64,000 nt of DNA, taken from Siphonodentalium dalli (Eukaryota; Mollusca; Scaphopoda; Gadilida; Siphonodentaliidae). Positions 25,051 to 37,460 of this stretch are shown one piece after another (the first letter of the stretch is position 1; every line of letters begins with the position of its first letter). Where the stretch lies: the NCBI GenBank assembly GCA_032622095.1, contig CP136064.1, positions 5,017,512 to 5,081,511 on the forward strand, in the 5' to 3' direction. The translations under genes were made by a program, and so were the position numbers. The notes beneath the pieces were generated by a model that saw only the letters and a program-made list of their open reading frames with translations, was not told the origin of the DNA and made no database searches.

Positions 25051-25242
25051 TTAATGCTCAGTGTAAAACACTGCAAATATGGAACTTAAAGAGCTTTTCT
25101 CTATCTTCTACTGGAAACAACTGTTAAATTTATTAAGACTTTATCAAGTCTTTTCACAGTATATAGTCTACATGTTTAATAGTATAGCACTAGTACTCAC
25201 TAGTATTTCCAGACTTTTTGTGATAAAAATGCGGATAAAAGT

Positions 25243-25298
25243 GCAGAATTCTAAATTGATGCATTAAGTTGCAGAATTTTAAATTGATGCATTAAGTG
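25243..25298 (+). repeat. 28-bp tandem duplication
   Basis: GCAGAATT.TAAATTGATGCATTAAGT occurs twice in a row. Confidence 0.9.
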
Positions 25299-25739
25299 CA
25301 TGAGCGTCTTTAGAGTTCTTTGAAGTGCGGTCATGCAAAATAACATAAAAGTTTGTAAAACAAGGTACATGTACATACTATAATTATAGCGGTATGAAGT
25401 GTCTGGAGCACCTTTGATGGATAAAAGCGAATGTATACAGGCCTTAAAATTTTGCAAGAATCAAACTATAGCATTTCTACATCAAATCAGCTGCTTTTTA
25501 CCAGACTCAAACGAAGAATCATGATTCTGACTCTCATCACACTAAAATCCCTACAAAATAATCTACTGGTGTGCAGATATTTCATTGAGTGTTTCAAATC
25601 ATTTTAAAGGGACCCAAGGCACTCATAGTGAGTAAATATGCCAAACATATAACATACAACAGTTCGTAAAAACATCACCACTCAGAAAAACATGAATTCC
25701 TGATTCCTATATTAATTATTGAAAGTTTTCCAATAACGA

Positions 25740-25895
25740 AATTTCTCCTGTTGGAACCATTGCTATGTAAACAAAACTGTTACAGTGATTTGTCAACAAA
25801 CATTGCTACTAGTAATCGCGTAGAAGGTTAAACATATTTTAGTCTATTAAAATATTATTTTCAGAATATTTTTCAATGCTTTGGCCATGCAATGT
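25740..25895 (+). repeat. Dispersed repeat, related to 37740-38030
   Basis: It shares TATGTAAACAAAACTGTTAC, AGTGATTTGTCAACAAA and TTTTCAGAATATTT with the two tandem copies near 37740-38030, in the same orientation. Confidence 0.8.
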
Positions 25896-25899
25896 TTAA

Positions 25900-26153
25900 C
25901 CCTTTCATGATGGGAGCTGCGCTGGTACAGCATTAAAGATCATGTACCAGTGAATTCTTGTATATATGCAAGTCTCACATAGGAAGCCTCATATGTATAA
26001 GAGAATGCACTGGATTACAAGGTCAAGGTAAATATTGTTAGGCCATGTATTCTCTTATATATGTGAGGCTCCAGTTTGGAGACTCGCAAATATAAGAGAA
26101 TGCATTGGCGCAGGGTTTTAGCAACATTTCAAGAATCTCCAGTCATGGAAGGG
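25900..26153. mobile_element. piggyBac-like MITE, 254 bp
   Basis: TTAA occurs at 25896-25899 and 26154-26157. The terminal inverted repeats are CCCTTTCATGATGGGAG and CTCCAGTCATGGAAGGG. Inside are two inverted palindromic modules of the ATTCTCTTATATAT..GAG type shared with 20174-20600 and 8213-8695. A decayed relative lies at 33948-34075. Confidence 0.9.
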
Positions 26154-26157
26154 TTAA

Positions 26158-28214
26158 GTTTTTATTAAACTTTGGCATCTTATTGGACTTATTCAACATT
26201 GGATGGTAATGTCACTGTAACAGTGATGTTTATCAGAATTGCTAGCATGCAATGACATTCTTTCATATAAATTAATTAACTCACAGAATATCGAAAGACC
26301 AGATGTGAGTATAATATAAATTTATCACCCCATTTTATAAAGGGATACAAAAAATAAAGATAACATATGTTATGCTTTAAAGTCAGCATGGACAATTAAA
26401 GGTAAACAATCTGAATTGATGGTCTCCATACCATCAGATTCCAAGAACAACATTTCTTAATCGATTAAATACCAAAACATACTGTCAACTCTAGTGTAAC
26501 ATTTTCCAAAACATGTTATATATCAACATTTTGTTCATCGCAACTTGGTATCAAGATTAGGTCAGTCGACTCAGTCGGCTCGTTGAATATTTGCTAGGCC
26601 GGGAAATATTCAAGGCGGTGAAAAATAACAGATTTCAAAAATTTATATTTTGTAACTCAGAACTTTAAAGGGTGTGTTCCTCGACTCGAATCAATTATTT
26701 TTACCCCCGAAGCCAAAGAAATAGTAATTGAGGAGCGTGAACTCGGATTATCTATCTTTAAATGTGCATGTATGGTACATGTATAAGCCACTTTAAGCTC
26801 ATTGTACAGATTACTTGGTGATACAGCAGGTTGACAAAGATAAAGGAACATTAGAATATTTTGATTCTGTTATGGATTTTAAGGCCTGTATGTGTACATG
26901 AATCTGATTATATTGACATACTGCAATAATATGTCACTTAAAAGTTCATATCCTTCAGATAAGCTCAGAAACAAGGCTTGAGACTGTTCCATGGGTACTG
27001 TTGTGCTTTGTGTGGAGATTTGAAACTGGTACACCTCCAAATTCTGGTCAATGTAGTATGAAATATAAAAAAATTTATGCATACGCTGGATGCCATAGTG
27101 CACATTTTCTGAGACTCGATGAAGCATACAAGTACACGTCTGTTGTAGAATTGAATTCACTAACTTCACTTGCCAAGATTTTCACCACATAAGTCTGATA
27201 AAATGTAGAGGTCACTGATCGGTCTCCATCAAGGAAGGAATGCATACATATATGTGTCATTTTTGCCTTTGATGAACACATTGATCGTCATTTGGTTATA
27301 AATTAAAGCCTCCCCTTCGCTGCAGTGTGCACTAGTTACCAGGTAAGCATGGTACTGGATTCAGTGCATACCGACCGTAGGTATACATATGGTACATGTG
27401 TATAGCCAGGAGACTCAGGACTCACTGTCACACAGCAACAACACACATGTCATCATCATTGTCATGCATGAACGAATACCGATAACATCTACAGTACATG
27501 TATCCAGTACATGTACACCGAATAACATTTGAAATCCTTCCTCATCCAGTCTTGGACAGAATTAATAATATTGGTATTAAGGGTCACCATGCAGTGTCTG
27601 CAAGAAGCACTCTGACAGGAAACATGATTCTATGATTGGTTATCAGATAATCATATCAGGCCTTGAATGAAATTTTGATGTCTCAATCTAGTCAAGCAGC
27701 TCCTCCTGTCTGAAAAAAACAGATTTTAATGCTTGTAATGACATCAGAAAAGAGGAATGACTGATCATATACATATTATTAAGATACATCATCCAAATTA
27801 ATCACCCGGGGGCCGAGTTATAACAGTAAATTATATCCATTCAAATGCTGCATGATGGTCAGAAACAGCTACAAATACATGTACCGGTATCATATACCGG
27901 TGTAACAGATATCTCCCCCTGGATATATCCCCCACTCTGGATACCACCCCCCATGAATGACTAAATTAAAATTTCACTCATTTGATAAATGTTACTTTCA
28001 AGAACAAACAAAAATAAAAAATAAAAAAACAAACTTAAATCTCATAAAACATTTCTTTCTGGCCATTTCAGGGTCAAACGATAGTAAATGAGTGAACTTT
28101 CTTTTAGTCATACATGGGGGAAAATGCCCAGGGTGTGCGAGTGAGATATCTGAGGACATTCGCAAATACACTCCCCCATGGAGGAAGATATCCAGACAGG
28201 AGGGGGTGACGTGT
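26158..28214. other. Intron sequence, one dispersed repeat
   Basis: No supported gene. 26668-26762 (GTTCCTCGACTCGAATCAA, TTTTTACCCCCGAAGCC, AGTAATTGAGG) is the inverted partner of 12540-12635. Open frames near 26879-27281 have no recognised domain. 27880-27900 holds a short ACCGGTAT palindrome cluster. Confidence 0.5.
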
Positions 28215-28222
28215 TACACCGG

Positions 28223-28705
28223 CAGAGGCGGACTGGGCCAAGAAACCGGCCCGGGAAATTAATATAATACCGGCCCATCTGTTTGGTCCACCTTGAAAAA
28301 TTCCAACTGCACCCTCCCCCCTTGATTCAGAATCAGACCAAATACACATTTTTGCATAATTCCATTTGCACCCCCCAAAATTACGATTAGCCAATTCGGC
28401 TGGTTAAACAACACATGTGGCGGCCCACGTCCGGAATTTTCCCGGTCTCCCGATCGGCCATGCAGTCCGCCTCTGCCCTCATGAATTTATGTGAGAAGAG
28501 TACCATCTTATTGGATACACGGCTGGTTAAACAACACATGTGGCGGCCCACGTCGGTTTCATTTGCGGCCCAAGTGGTGGTTGGGCGGCCCAACCACATA
28601 TACCCCCCCCCCCAAACCGTAAAAAAAACCCTCGGATTCTCGCTTGATAGAAAATCACGTGGAATCAGAATTTTCCCGGTCTCCTGATCGGCCAGTCCGC
28701 CTCTG
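28223..28705 (+). mobile_element. hAT-type MITE, copy 1 (483 bp)
   Basis: The ends CAGAGGCGGACTGG / CCAGTCCGCCTCTG are flanked by a perfect 8-bp duplication TACACCGG (28215-28222 and 28706-28713), diagnostic of hAT transposition. Internally there is a second right-end-like segment (CAGTCCGCCTCTG ending at 28475) and the ACAACACATGTGGCGGCCCA motif occurs twice, so the element has a partial internal duplication. Open frames here are not supported as genes. Confidence 0.93.
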
Positions 28706-28854
28706 TACACCGGTACCTGCACCAAATATTCCCAAAAACATTCCAGATACATGTATATAGGTACCGGTATGATATCATATTGGTCTTGTAAATATCATAT
28801 ATTTGTAAATGTTTTAAGGCATGTTAAACAGCTTGGGGGAGGGGTGAAAAAAAA

Positions 28855-29192
28855 ATTCCGGCACGTATGCCGGGGTGCGTGGGTGGTCAAAGCCACCAAC
28901 AAGCAATTTTTTCCGCAACTAAAACAAAAATTTCCTGCTTGTTTTTTTAGTGTTTTGGCAATGAGTTGGGCTTCAAAACCACTTTGAATGAGAGAAATAA
29001 TGTAATTATAACTGGTAAACTGACTGCAGGCAGTTATCGTGTTGTATTTTGTTGCAAATCTTGAAATCCAAGATGGCCACTGGCAGCCATGTTTTTTTTA
29101 GCCGAATGACCTCAAAATGACTCATTCCTATTTACATGTCCATGTTAACATCCATGATAAATAGTATGCACAGAAATTCATATACAGCTGAA
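28855..29192 (+). repeat. ~330-bp direct repeat, copy 1
   Basis: Shares CACGTATGCCGGGGTG, TTTTTTCCGCAACTAAAA, CCAAGATGGCCAC.GGCAGCC and ATTCATATACAGCTG with 29634-29952 in the same orientation. No gene. Confidence 0.88.
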
Positions 29193-29198
29193 TTTCCC

Positions 29199-29357
29199 CC
29201 CGCAAATCTTTGTTTTAGTGTTAAAAGGGGGGTGGGTGTAAACAAAATGGTCGGAAAAAACTGCCGAAAACGGAAACAAATTTGGGTGGGTGGGTACAAA
29301 AAATGATCGAAAGGGAAAAAATGCCATACATGCCTGAAATTTGTTTCCGACCCCCCG
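29199..29357 (+). repeat. G-rich dispersed repeat, copy 1
   Basis: CCCCGCAAATCT through CATACATGCCTGAA and TTTCCGACCCCC matches 31079-31210 in the same orientation. It includes GGGTGGGTGGG runs. Confidence 0.75.
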
Positions 29358-29633
29358 GGGGGGGGGGCAATGTGTCAATACAACATTTGATTTTATCATC
29401 TTTACTTGAATAGGTGAGTTCACAAATACTCTATTTCCATGCATATACTAGTAAACACAATTATACATAATCATTGGGGAATTGAACAAATTATACTGTA
29501 TAATATACAAGCATAATTATGTATACTAGAACAAACTAGTACTTCTGCATGTCAAATATCACACATACCAGTATATACCACTTATACTGCGGATTGACTT
29601 CTTTAAAAATATTGGCCGTCATATCAGGGGGGA

Positions 29634-29952
29634 TTTCCGGGCACGTATGCCGGGGTGGATGAACTTGATGGGACCAACAAACATTTTTTTCCGCAACTAA
29701 AATTTTTTTTCCTGCAAGTCGTATGACTGTTTGGCTTAAAACTCATTACAATAAGAGAAATACCGGTATTTATAAAACAGAAATGACAAACAGTATAGCT
29801 TGTAGCTCATGCTAATGGATTGAATTTTGAATTCCAAGATGGCCACCGGCAGCCATGTTTTTTTGCTGAATGACCCCAAAATGAGTCGTTCCTATTTACA
29901 TGTCAATGTTAACATCCATGACAAATAGTATTCACAGAATTCATATACAGCT
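29634..29952 (+). repeat. ~330-bp direct repeat, copy 2
   Basis: Partner of 28855-29192. It ends 23 bp before the second hAT-type MITE. Confidence 0.88.
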
Positions 29953-29975
29953 GTTTACAGTGAATCTCCCACACC

Positions 29976-31063
29976 CAGAGGCGGACTGGCCGATCGGGAG
30001 ACCGAAAAATTCTGATTCCACGTGATTTTCTATCAAGCGAGAATACGAGGGGTTTTTTTTTACGGTTTTTTTTTACGGTTTGGGTGGGGGGTATATGTGG
30101 TTGGGCGGCCCCAACCACAACTTGGGCCGCAAATGAAACTGACGTGGGCCGCCACATGTGTTGTTTAACCTGCCGTGTATCCAATAAGATGGCACTCTTC
30201 TAAGAATATATTGATTCGGAAATTATTGCACATGTCAAATGTTTTACTTCGGATAATGTGTACTGCCAATATATATATATATAAATATATATCACCCGAG
30301 AAGCGGAAAACCGGTGAGGAAAGACAGAAGTTACCTAAATTGGGAAGTTGGCAGGTTCCCCATGTGAGCATAATGTGACGATGGGGGGGGGGCAGAGGCG
30401 GACTGGCCGATCGGGAGACCGGGAAAACTCCGGACGTGGGCCGCCACATGTGTTGTTTAACCAGCCGAATTGGCTAATCGTAAGTTTGTCATTAAATGAA
30501 CTTGTCAGCATCATATAACACCACGTAAAGACCCCGTTAATCTCGAGATTCCAGCTGTAAATCCCAAAATAATCTCACACCCCTCCCGGACCCTCCCCCA
30601 ATTGAAATTTACAACAAAATAGGAACGCTTCAGTTGATGCCAGTCTATATAGAGATGCTAGGATTTGCGAGCTTCTTGTATAGTTTTCAAAATTTTCTCA
30701 CCCCGGGCCGAACAACAATGAACAGCCCGGTGTGTCCTGATCTCTTGTCCGTAGCTGTGTGAGTGTGTGCATTTGTCTGGAGTTAGACCGCTAGATGTTA
30801 GAATTTATGCAATTTTTCAGGTAAAAATATCTGAATGGTCTCATATCGGGAATATATAGAACCATGGTTTGTGAATATATAAGATATATTAGGCCAGAGG
30901 TGCAAATGGAATTATGCAAAAACATGTATTTGGTCTGATTCTGATTCAAGTGTGGGGGGGGTGCAGTTGGAATTTCCCAAGGTGGACTGTGGACACCCCC
31001 CGAACAGATGGGCCGGTATTATATTAATTTCGCGGGCCGGTTTTTTGGCCCAGTCCGCCTCTG
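29976..31063 (-). mobile_element. hAT-type MITE, copy 2 with internal insertions (1088 bp)
   Basis: The ends CAGAGGCGGACTGG and CCAGTCCGCCTCTG are flanked by a perfect 8-bp duplication CCCACACC (29968-29975 and 31064-31071). It is the reverse of copy 1, with the same internal motifs in reverse order. Extra blocks are present: about 30184-30392, with a TATATATA run, and about 30484-30890, related inversely to 10225-10540. Non-coding. Confidence 0.93.
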
Positions 31064-31078
31064 CCCACACCCCCCCCC

Positions 31079-31210
31079 CCCCGCAAATCTGTTTTATTGT
31101 TAGAATGGTGGGGGTGGAAACCGGTGGATGTTTGGACGCGGGGGTGGGTCCCAACAAGGGTCGAACGAAAAAAATCAGCATACATGCCTGAACATATTTT
31201 CCGACCCCCT
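31079..31210 (+). repeat. G-rich dispersed repeat, copy 2
   Basis: Partner of 29199-29357. It follows a poly-C run at the right end of the hAT element. Confidence 0.75.
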
Positions 31211-31725
31211 GATCATATGGCCATTTTCGTCTATTTTTCCAACTATACTTTCTATAAGCAATGGGAATGCTTGATAGAAAATTTGTAAATAGTATATACA
31301 AGTAGGGGGTTAAATGTAGCACACCATGAACTTTGAAGTTGCCGACATTGTTTCTGGTGTCAATTTTTAAACTCCACCCATCGCCTGTTGTCAGGCCGCA
31401 TTCATTGGCATTACACAAACAGGCATGGAAATACAAGATAGTGATTCGTCTTATACATGCATATATAAGTTAATTTAACGATATCCGTGTGGTTGTATTA
31501 ATTTTCAACTTTTGGTGTGATATCTTTTGGTGTATCATAACTACACGGTACTGTAGTTCCATAACAATGACCGTGGCTAATGAATCTGGCATTTCTGTAA
31601 TAAGAAGAAAAATATGCTGCATATACATGTATGTGATATGGATACATGTATTTTTATAATTTGCAAACATATTTATAAACAAAGTGTAAAGTTCATTCAA
31701 CCAACAATGTGAGCGTCCTCAGCAA
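31211..31725. other. Intron sequence, no gene seen
   Basis: Nothing supported. Confidence 0.4.
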
Positions 31726-32485
31726 TTCAGATGACCATAGTTCAATCGTAAGTGGGGGAATCGGGCCTGACAAAATCATGGATAGTTTGTTGACACGATT
31801 ACGATGTCATCACACATGAGTATATTGTCGGCGACTCGGCGGTTAACCATGTGATTAACTACCCTATGTTTTTTTATTTACTTTGTACAATTTTTAAGTA
31901 CACACACAGTTTGATTCAGTCACAAGTGGAGGTAGCCAAGGATACGCCACAATTTTGCATCTAAAATGCTTGATACTACTTTTTATCACTCATGACAATG
32001 CCCGACCATGCGCAGTACAACTATCACCGTATCGGTTACTACCCACAACAAAATCTTTCCACTTACGATTGAATCGTGATCATCAGAACATTCACTTAGT
32101 GAAAGTTCAGATGACCACGATTCAATCGTAAACTTGTCGAAACTTTTCCATCATAGGAAATAACTGATAATTGGACTGCGCACGCTCACATCGAAATCGT
32201 AGGTCAAAAATAATATCAAGCACTGTTTGATTTTACTATTTTTAGATGCCAAATTGAGGCGTATCCTTGGTTTATACCGGTACCTCCACTTGTGACGAAA
32301 GATTCGCAGTGGTGTGTGCATAAAAATTGTAGCTGAAAATGACCGGTGTAGTCAATCACATGCTTTAGGATGTTCAACCTACGGTATAATCATGTACGAC
32401 GCCGCATTGCAATTTTGTGAACAAACCATCCACGATCTTGTCGGGCCTGATTCCTCTACTTACAAATTAATCGTGGTCGTCTGAA
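31726..32485. mobile_element. Two MITEs head-to-head forming a ~760-bp palindrome
   Basis: Copy A spans 31726-32088 and copy B 32106-32485, in opposite orientation. Each has terminal repeats of the form TTCAGATGACCACGATTCAA...TTGAATCGTGGTCATCTGAA. The centre is ATTCACTTAGTGAAAG. Shared internal blocks include CACAAGTGGAGGTA, CAAGGATACGCC and GTGATTAACTAC-like sequence, with moderate divergence. Superfamily not assigned. Confidence 0.88.
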
Positions 32486-32514
32486 CGTACACTACATGTA
32501 CATGAGGCCACCAC

Positions 32515-32745
32515 CCCCCATGGAATACGAAATACCACTTAACACAGAGGGTGGAATACAGAATACCAGTTAACAGCCATATGGAATACATAAAAATATA
32601 TGAAAACTTCATTTTTTGGAAGGTCGGCGTACGAATACGGAATACCGGTATATTTGGAATACCGAATACCTCCTAACAGAGGGGCCGGAATACGGCGTAC
32701 CTCATAACAGGGCATGGAATACGGCGTACGAAAAGGGGGGTGGGG
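32515..32745 (+). repeat. Short GGAATAC-type tandem repeats
   Basis: GGAATAC(G)GCGTACCTCATAACAG and GGAATAC.GAATACC..TTAACA variants recur about eight times. Confidence 0.8.
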
Positions 32746-33760
32746 GCCTCTTACAGGTAATGATGAATTGGCCACACAATAACTAGAATGAATCATTGAA
32801 TGAGCATTTTATTTTTAATATTATCAGGTTCACATTTGTTCAAAATTATTCTATGAAGAAGTACCTTTCTATACAATCGCCTTTTAAGTTATATTTTCAA
32901 TAATTGTGACCTTTTTGTTTTCCAACTATTGTCATACAAATCTCGACCGATAATACACATCAATTATGCATAGCTTTATGCCAGAATTGATTTTTGCAGA
33001 GTAAAATTTACCACTCAAGCCAGTTACGGAATACTTTTCTTTTATTTACTATAGAAATTAAGCACAAAATATAATTTAATAAAAACCGATTTTCCCAAGT
33101 TTCCCAGTTTTGCGAATATTGTGGATGGGTACATTAATATACGAATGATCAATTCCATATAATCATAGTCCATCAGATGTTACTATTTTAACATGACAAA
33201 TCATAACAAATGACAAGCAGATTGAACGTATCCTAAAATTTCGACCATATTTCACCGACAGTAAAATTCACCATCATTTCATTTGAAAAATATGGATAAA
33301 TTACGCACGTGTAATCGTAGATCAATTAAGTATATCACTCGTAACAACATTTTCGTGAAGAGAAAACACTTTACAACAGTTTACTTACCTGAAAAATCAG
33401 ATCAAATGGAGTTTATCTCTTCATTTCCGACCTCAAAACTTTTTTGTTGCCAAAATGGCTGACGAAAGAACAGCGTTCGCGAACAGCAGACACACCAAAC
33501 GTTGTAATCCGAGTCCGACTTCAGTAAAAGGTGTATAGTTGTGATTATAAATTTCGTCCATCATAGAAATCTGGTATATTTTATAATAGAGACATGTTCT
33601 GCACACAGATCTATACAATTTGCATGTTCATAAAAGGTATCTCGGGATTACTCAGATGGTGGGCCAATATAGACTTGAGTGATGTGTTTTGACCTGTGCC
33701 ATTTAAATTTAATTGGGGGGGGTGGGGGTGGTCAATGCGTATTATTTTTCATTTGCGTTT
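32746..33760. other. Intron sequence, no gene seen
   Basis: AT-rich. A G-rich run GGGGGGGGTGGGGGTGG lies at 33715-33731. No supported coding region. Confidence 0.45.
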
Positions 33761-33905
33761 TTAAAGCGCAAATGATTTACGCTTAGGCATAAACATTTGC
33801 GGTTAAGCCTAAATGATAGAGGTTATTTGAACTTAAGCGCAAATATGTGTGCTTAAGCGCAAATATGTGTGCTTAAATGCAAATATTTTCGCTCAAACTT
33901 AAATA
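33761..33905 (+). repeat. ~22-bp minisatellite (GCTTAAGCGCAAATATGTGT)
   Basis: Repeated TTAAGCGCAAAT-like units with variants (TTAGGCATAAACATTTGCGG, TTAAATGCAAATATTTTCGC). Confidence 0.8.
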
Positions 33906-33947
33906 AATAATAAATGTTAAAAAGGCCTCCCCCATATATATATGACC

Positions 33948-34075
33948 ATGGCGGGAATTCGCTGGTGCAGCATTAAAGTCTTAACATACCATGTGCTAGA
34001 GCATTCTCTTATATATGTGAGTCATCCATATGGAGCCTCGCATCATATATAAAAGAATGCACTGGCTTACAAGGC
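33948..34075. mobile_element. Decayed half of a piggyBac-like MITE
   Basis: GCTGGT.CAGCATTAAAG, CATTCTCTTATATATGTGAG and AGAATGCACTGG.TTACAAGG follow the same order as 25916-26022 in the intact element at 25900-26153. No right half is visible. Confidence 0.75.
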
Positions 34076-34094
34076 TTGCCAATGAACTGAACAT

Positions 34095-37000
34095 GCATTA
34101 GGTTATTGCATGCACTTTTAATACACAGGGCAAGGTAGATTACATCATTTTATAGATATTCTAAAATTTCTAGTTTGTGAAAACTATAATTAAAGCCATA
34201 TTGTATGAACCCTGTCTAACCAACTGAACTATGAACTATAGACATGTTATCATTTTTATTATCAGAGACATGCCTTCTGCAAAGATATAGCCTTATACAT
34301 TATAAACATGCAAATAGTTGCTTCATTTGGGCTAACTTCCATCATTTAGTGAGTCAAACATGAGGAAATTCTCTTAGTTTGAAAGTTGTAGCAAGCCTGG
34401 CCCGGTGAGTTGATGTCACAAACATCAAATATTGTTACTTCTTGTCAGATGGACATTCCTGCCAATAAATTAAACATTTCTCATTGCAACTGTATGCATT
34501 TTAATACAAAGAGCCTGATATAAATTACACCATTTGATGGATATTTTATTAAATAGTCTGTGGAAACAACATAAAAGCCATATTCTATGCATCCCTGTAT
34601 AGCCAAAAGAAATTAAACTATGGATATTTTATTGTTTATTTGATCAGAGACATGTATTCTGTTGAGATATATGTTAAAAACATGCAAATAGTGGTTTCAT
34701 TTGGGCTTGCTCCCATAAATTAGAGAGTCAGACATGAAGAGATTCCCTTATTTCAAATTTATAAGATGCCAAGCCAGCTGAAATGGTGTATCAAACCTCA
34801 AATGGCAGTATTTCTTATCAGATGGACATCTCTACCAATAAATTAAACATTTCTCATAGTCATTGCATGCATTTTAATATACAGGACAAGTTAGAAAACA
34901 TCATTTGATGGATATTTTACTTAAAATAGTCTGTGGAAACAACCTAAAAGCCATATTGTATGCATCCCTGTGTAGCCAAAAGAAATTAAACTATGGATAT
35001 TTTATTGTTTATTTCACCAGAGACATGTATTCGGTTGAGATATTGCCTTATATATGTTATAAACATGCAAATAGTGGCTTCATTTTGGGCTTGCTTCCAT
35101 AATTTAGAGAGTCAAACCTGAAGAGATTCCCTTATTTCAAATTTGTAAGATGCGAAGCCAACTGAAATGGTGTATCAAACCTCAAATGGCAATATTTCTT
35201 ATCAGATGGACATCTCTACTAATAAATTAAACATTTCTCATGGTCATTGCATACATTTTAATATACAGGACAAGGTAGAAACATCATTTGATGGAAATAT
35301 TAATTAAAATAGTCTGTCAAATCTACATAAAAGCCATATTGTATGCATCCCTGTATAGCCAAATAAAATTAAACTATGGATATTTTATTGTTTATTTCAT
35401 TAGAGACATGCATTCTGTTGAGATATAGCCTTATATATGTTATAAACATGCAAATAGTACCTTTATTTGGGTTTGCTTCCATAATTTAGAGAGTCAAACC
35501 TGAAGAGATTCCCTTATTTCAAATTTACAAGATGCCAAGCCAGCTGAAATGGTGTATCAAACCCCAAATGACAGTATTTCTTATCAGATGGACATCTGTA
35601 CCAATAAATTAAACATTTCTCATAGTCACTGCATGCATTATAATATATAGGCCAAGATAGAAAACATCATTTGATGGATATTTTACTTAAAATATTCAGT
35701 GGAAACTACATAAAAGCAATATTGTATGCATCCCTGTATAGCCAAATCAAATTAAACTATGGATATTGTATTGTTTATTTCATCTGAGACATGTATTCTG
35801 TTCAGATATAGCCTTATATATGTTATAAACATGCCAATAATGGCATAATTTAGGCTTTTTTTCCATAATTTAGAGGGTCAAAGCTGAATAAATTCCCTTA
35901 TTTCAAATTTGTAAGATGCCAAGCCAGCTGAAATGGTCTATCAAACCTCAAATGACAGTATTTCTTATCAGATGGACATCTGTACCAATAAATTAAACAT
36001 TTCTCATAGTCACTGCATGCATTATAATATATAGGACAAGGCAGAAAACAACATTTGATGGATATTTTACTTAAAATAGTCTGTGGAAACAACCTAAAAG
36101 CCATGTTGTATGCATCCCTGTATAGCCAAAATAAATTAAACTATGGATATTTTATTGTTGATTTCATCAGAGACATGTATTCTGTTGAGATATAGCCTTA
36201 TATATGTTATAAACATGCAAATAGTGGCTTCATTTGGGCTTGCTTCCATAATTTAGAGAGTCAAACCTGAAGAGATTCCCTTATTTTAAATTTGTAAGAT
36301 GCCAAGACAGCTGAAATGGTATATCAAACCTTAAATGGCAGTATTTCTTATCAGATGGACATCTCTCCCAATAAATTAAACATTTCTCATGGTCACTGTG
36401 TGCATTATGATATATAGGGCAAGGTAGAAAACATTATTTGATGGATATCGTACTTAAAATAGTCTGTGGAAACTACTTAAAAGCAATATTGTATGCAGCC
36501 CTCTATAGCCAAATGCAATTAAACTATGGATATTTTATTGTGTATTTTATCAGCGACATGTATTATGTTGAGATATAGCCTTATACATGTCATTAACATG
36601 CAAATAGTGGCTTCATATGGGCTTTCTTCCATTATTTAGAGAGTCAAATCTGAAGAAATTCCCTTAGTTTGATATTTATGATCCCATAATCCCATGAAAT
36701 GGTATTTTAAACCTCAAATGTCAGTATTTCTTATCAGATGGACATATCAACTAATGAATTAAACATTTCCCATGGTCATTACATGCATTTTAATATACAA
36801 GGCTATGTAGAAAACATCATTTGATGGATATTTTACTTAAAATAGTCTGTGGAAACTACATAAAAGCAATATTGTATGCATCCCTCTATAGCCAAATGCA
36901 ATTGAACTATGGATATTTTATTGTGCATTTTATCAGAGACATGTATTCTATTGAGATATAGCCTTATACATGTTACTAACATGCAAATAGTGGCTTCATT

Positions 37001-37460
37001 TGGGCTTTCTTCCATAATTTAGAGAGTCAAAGCTGAATAAATTCCCTTAGGTTTCAAATTTAAAAGATACCAAGCCAGCTGAAATGGTGTATCAAACCTA
37101 AAATGTCAGTATTTCTTATCAGATGGACATCTCTACCAATAAATTAAGCATTTCTCATGTCCATTGCATGCATTTTAATATATAGGACAAGGCAGAATAC
37201 ATCACTTGATGGATATTTTACTTTAAATACTTTGTGGAAACTAAATAAAGTCACATTGTATGCTTTCCTATATTGCCAAATGAAATTCAACTATGGATAC
37301 ATTGGATATTTTATTGTTTGTATCATCGGAGACATACATTCTGCTAAGATATAGTCTTTTGTGTGTTATAAACATACAATAGGTGCATGGCCTCATTGGG
37401 CTTGCTTTCATAATACAAGAGAGTCAACTCTGAAGAAATACCATCGGTTTGAAATTGGTA
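34095..37460 (+). repeat. ~383-bp satellite, about 8-9 copies
   Basis: The marker CAGATGGACAT recurs at about 34446, 34821, 35205, 35587, 35971, 36352, 36737 and 37122 (spacing 375-385 bp). Each unit contains CTATGGATATTTTATTGT, GAGACATGTATTCTGTTGAG, ATAAACATGCAAATAGTGGC, TAATTTAGAGAGTCAAAC and AATAAATTAAACATTTCTCA. Units have diverged by scattered substitutions and short indels. All open frames inside are repeat by-products. Confidence 0.96.

Noticed and set aside
28387-28752. 121-residue minus-strand frame with repeated RHMCCLTSR
   Set aside because: The repeat inside it is the internal duplication of the hAT MITE; not a protein repeat.
30912-31436. 174-residue minus-strand frame as a gene
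   Set aside because: It runs through the right end of a hAT MITE and a G-rich repeat; the peptide is a translation of repeat sequence.
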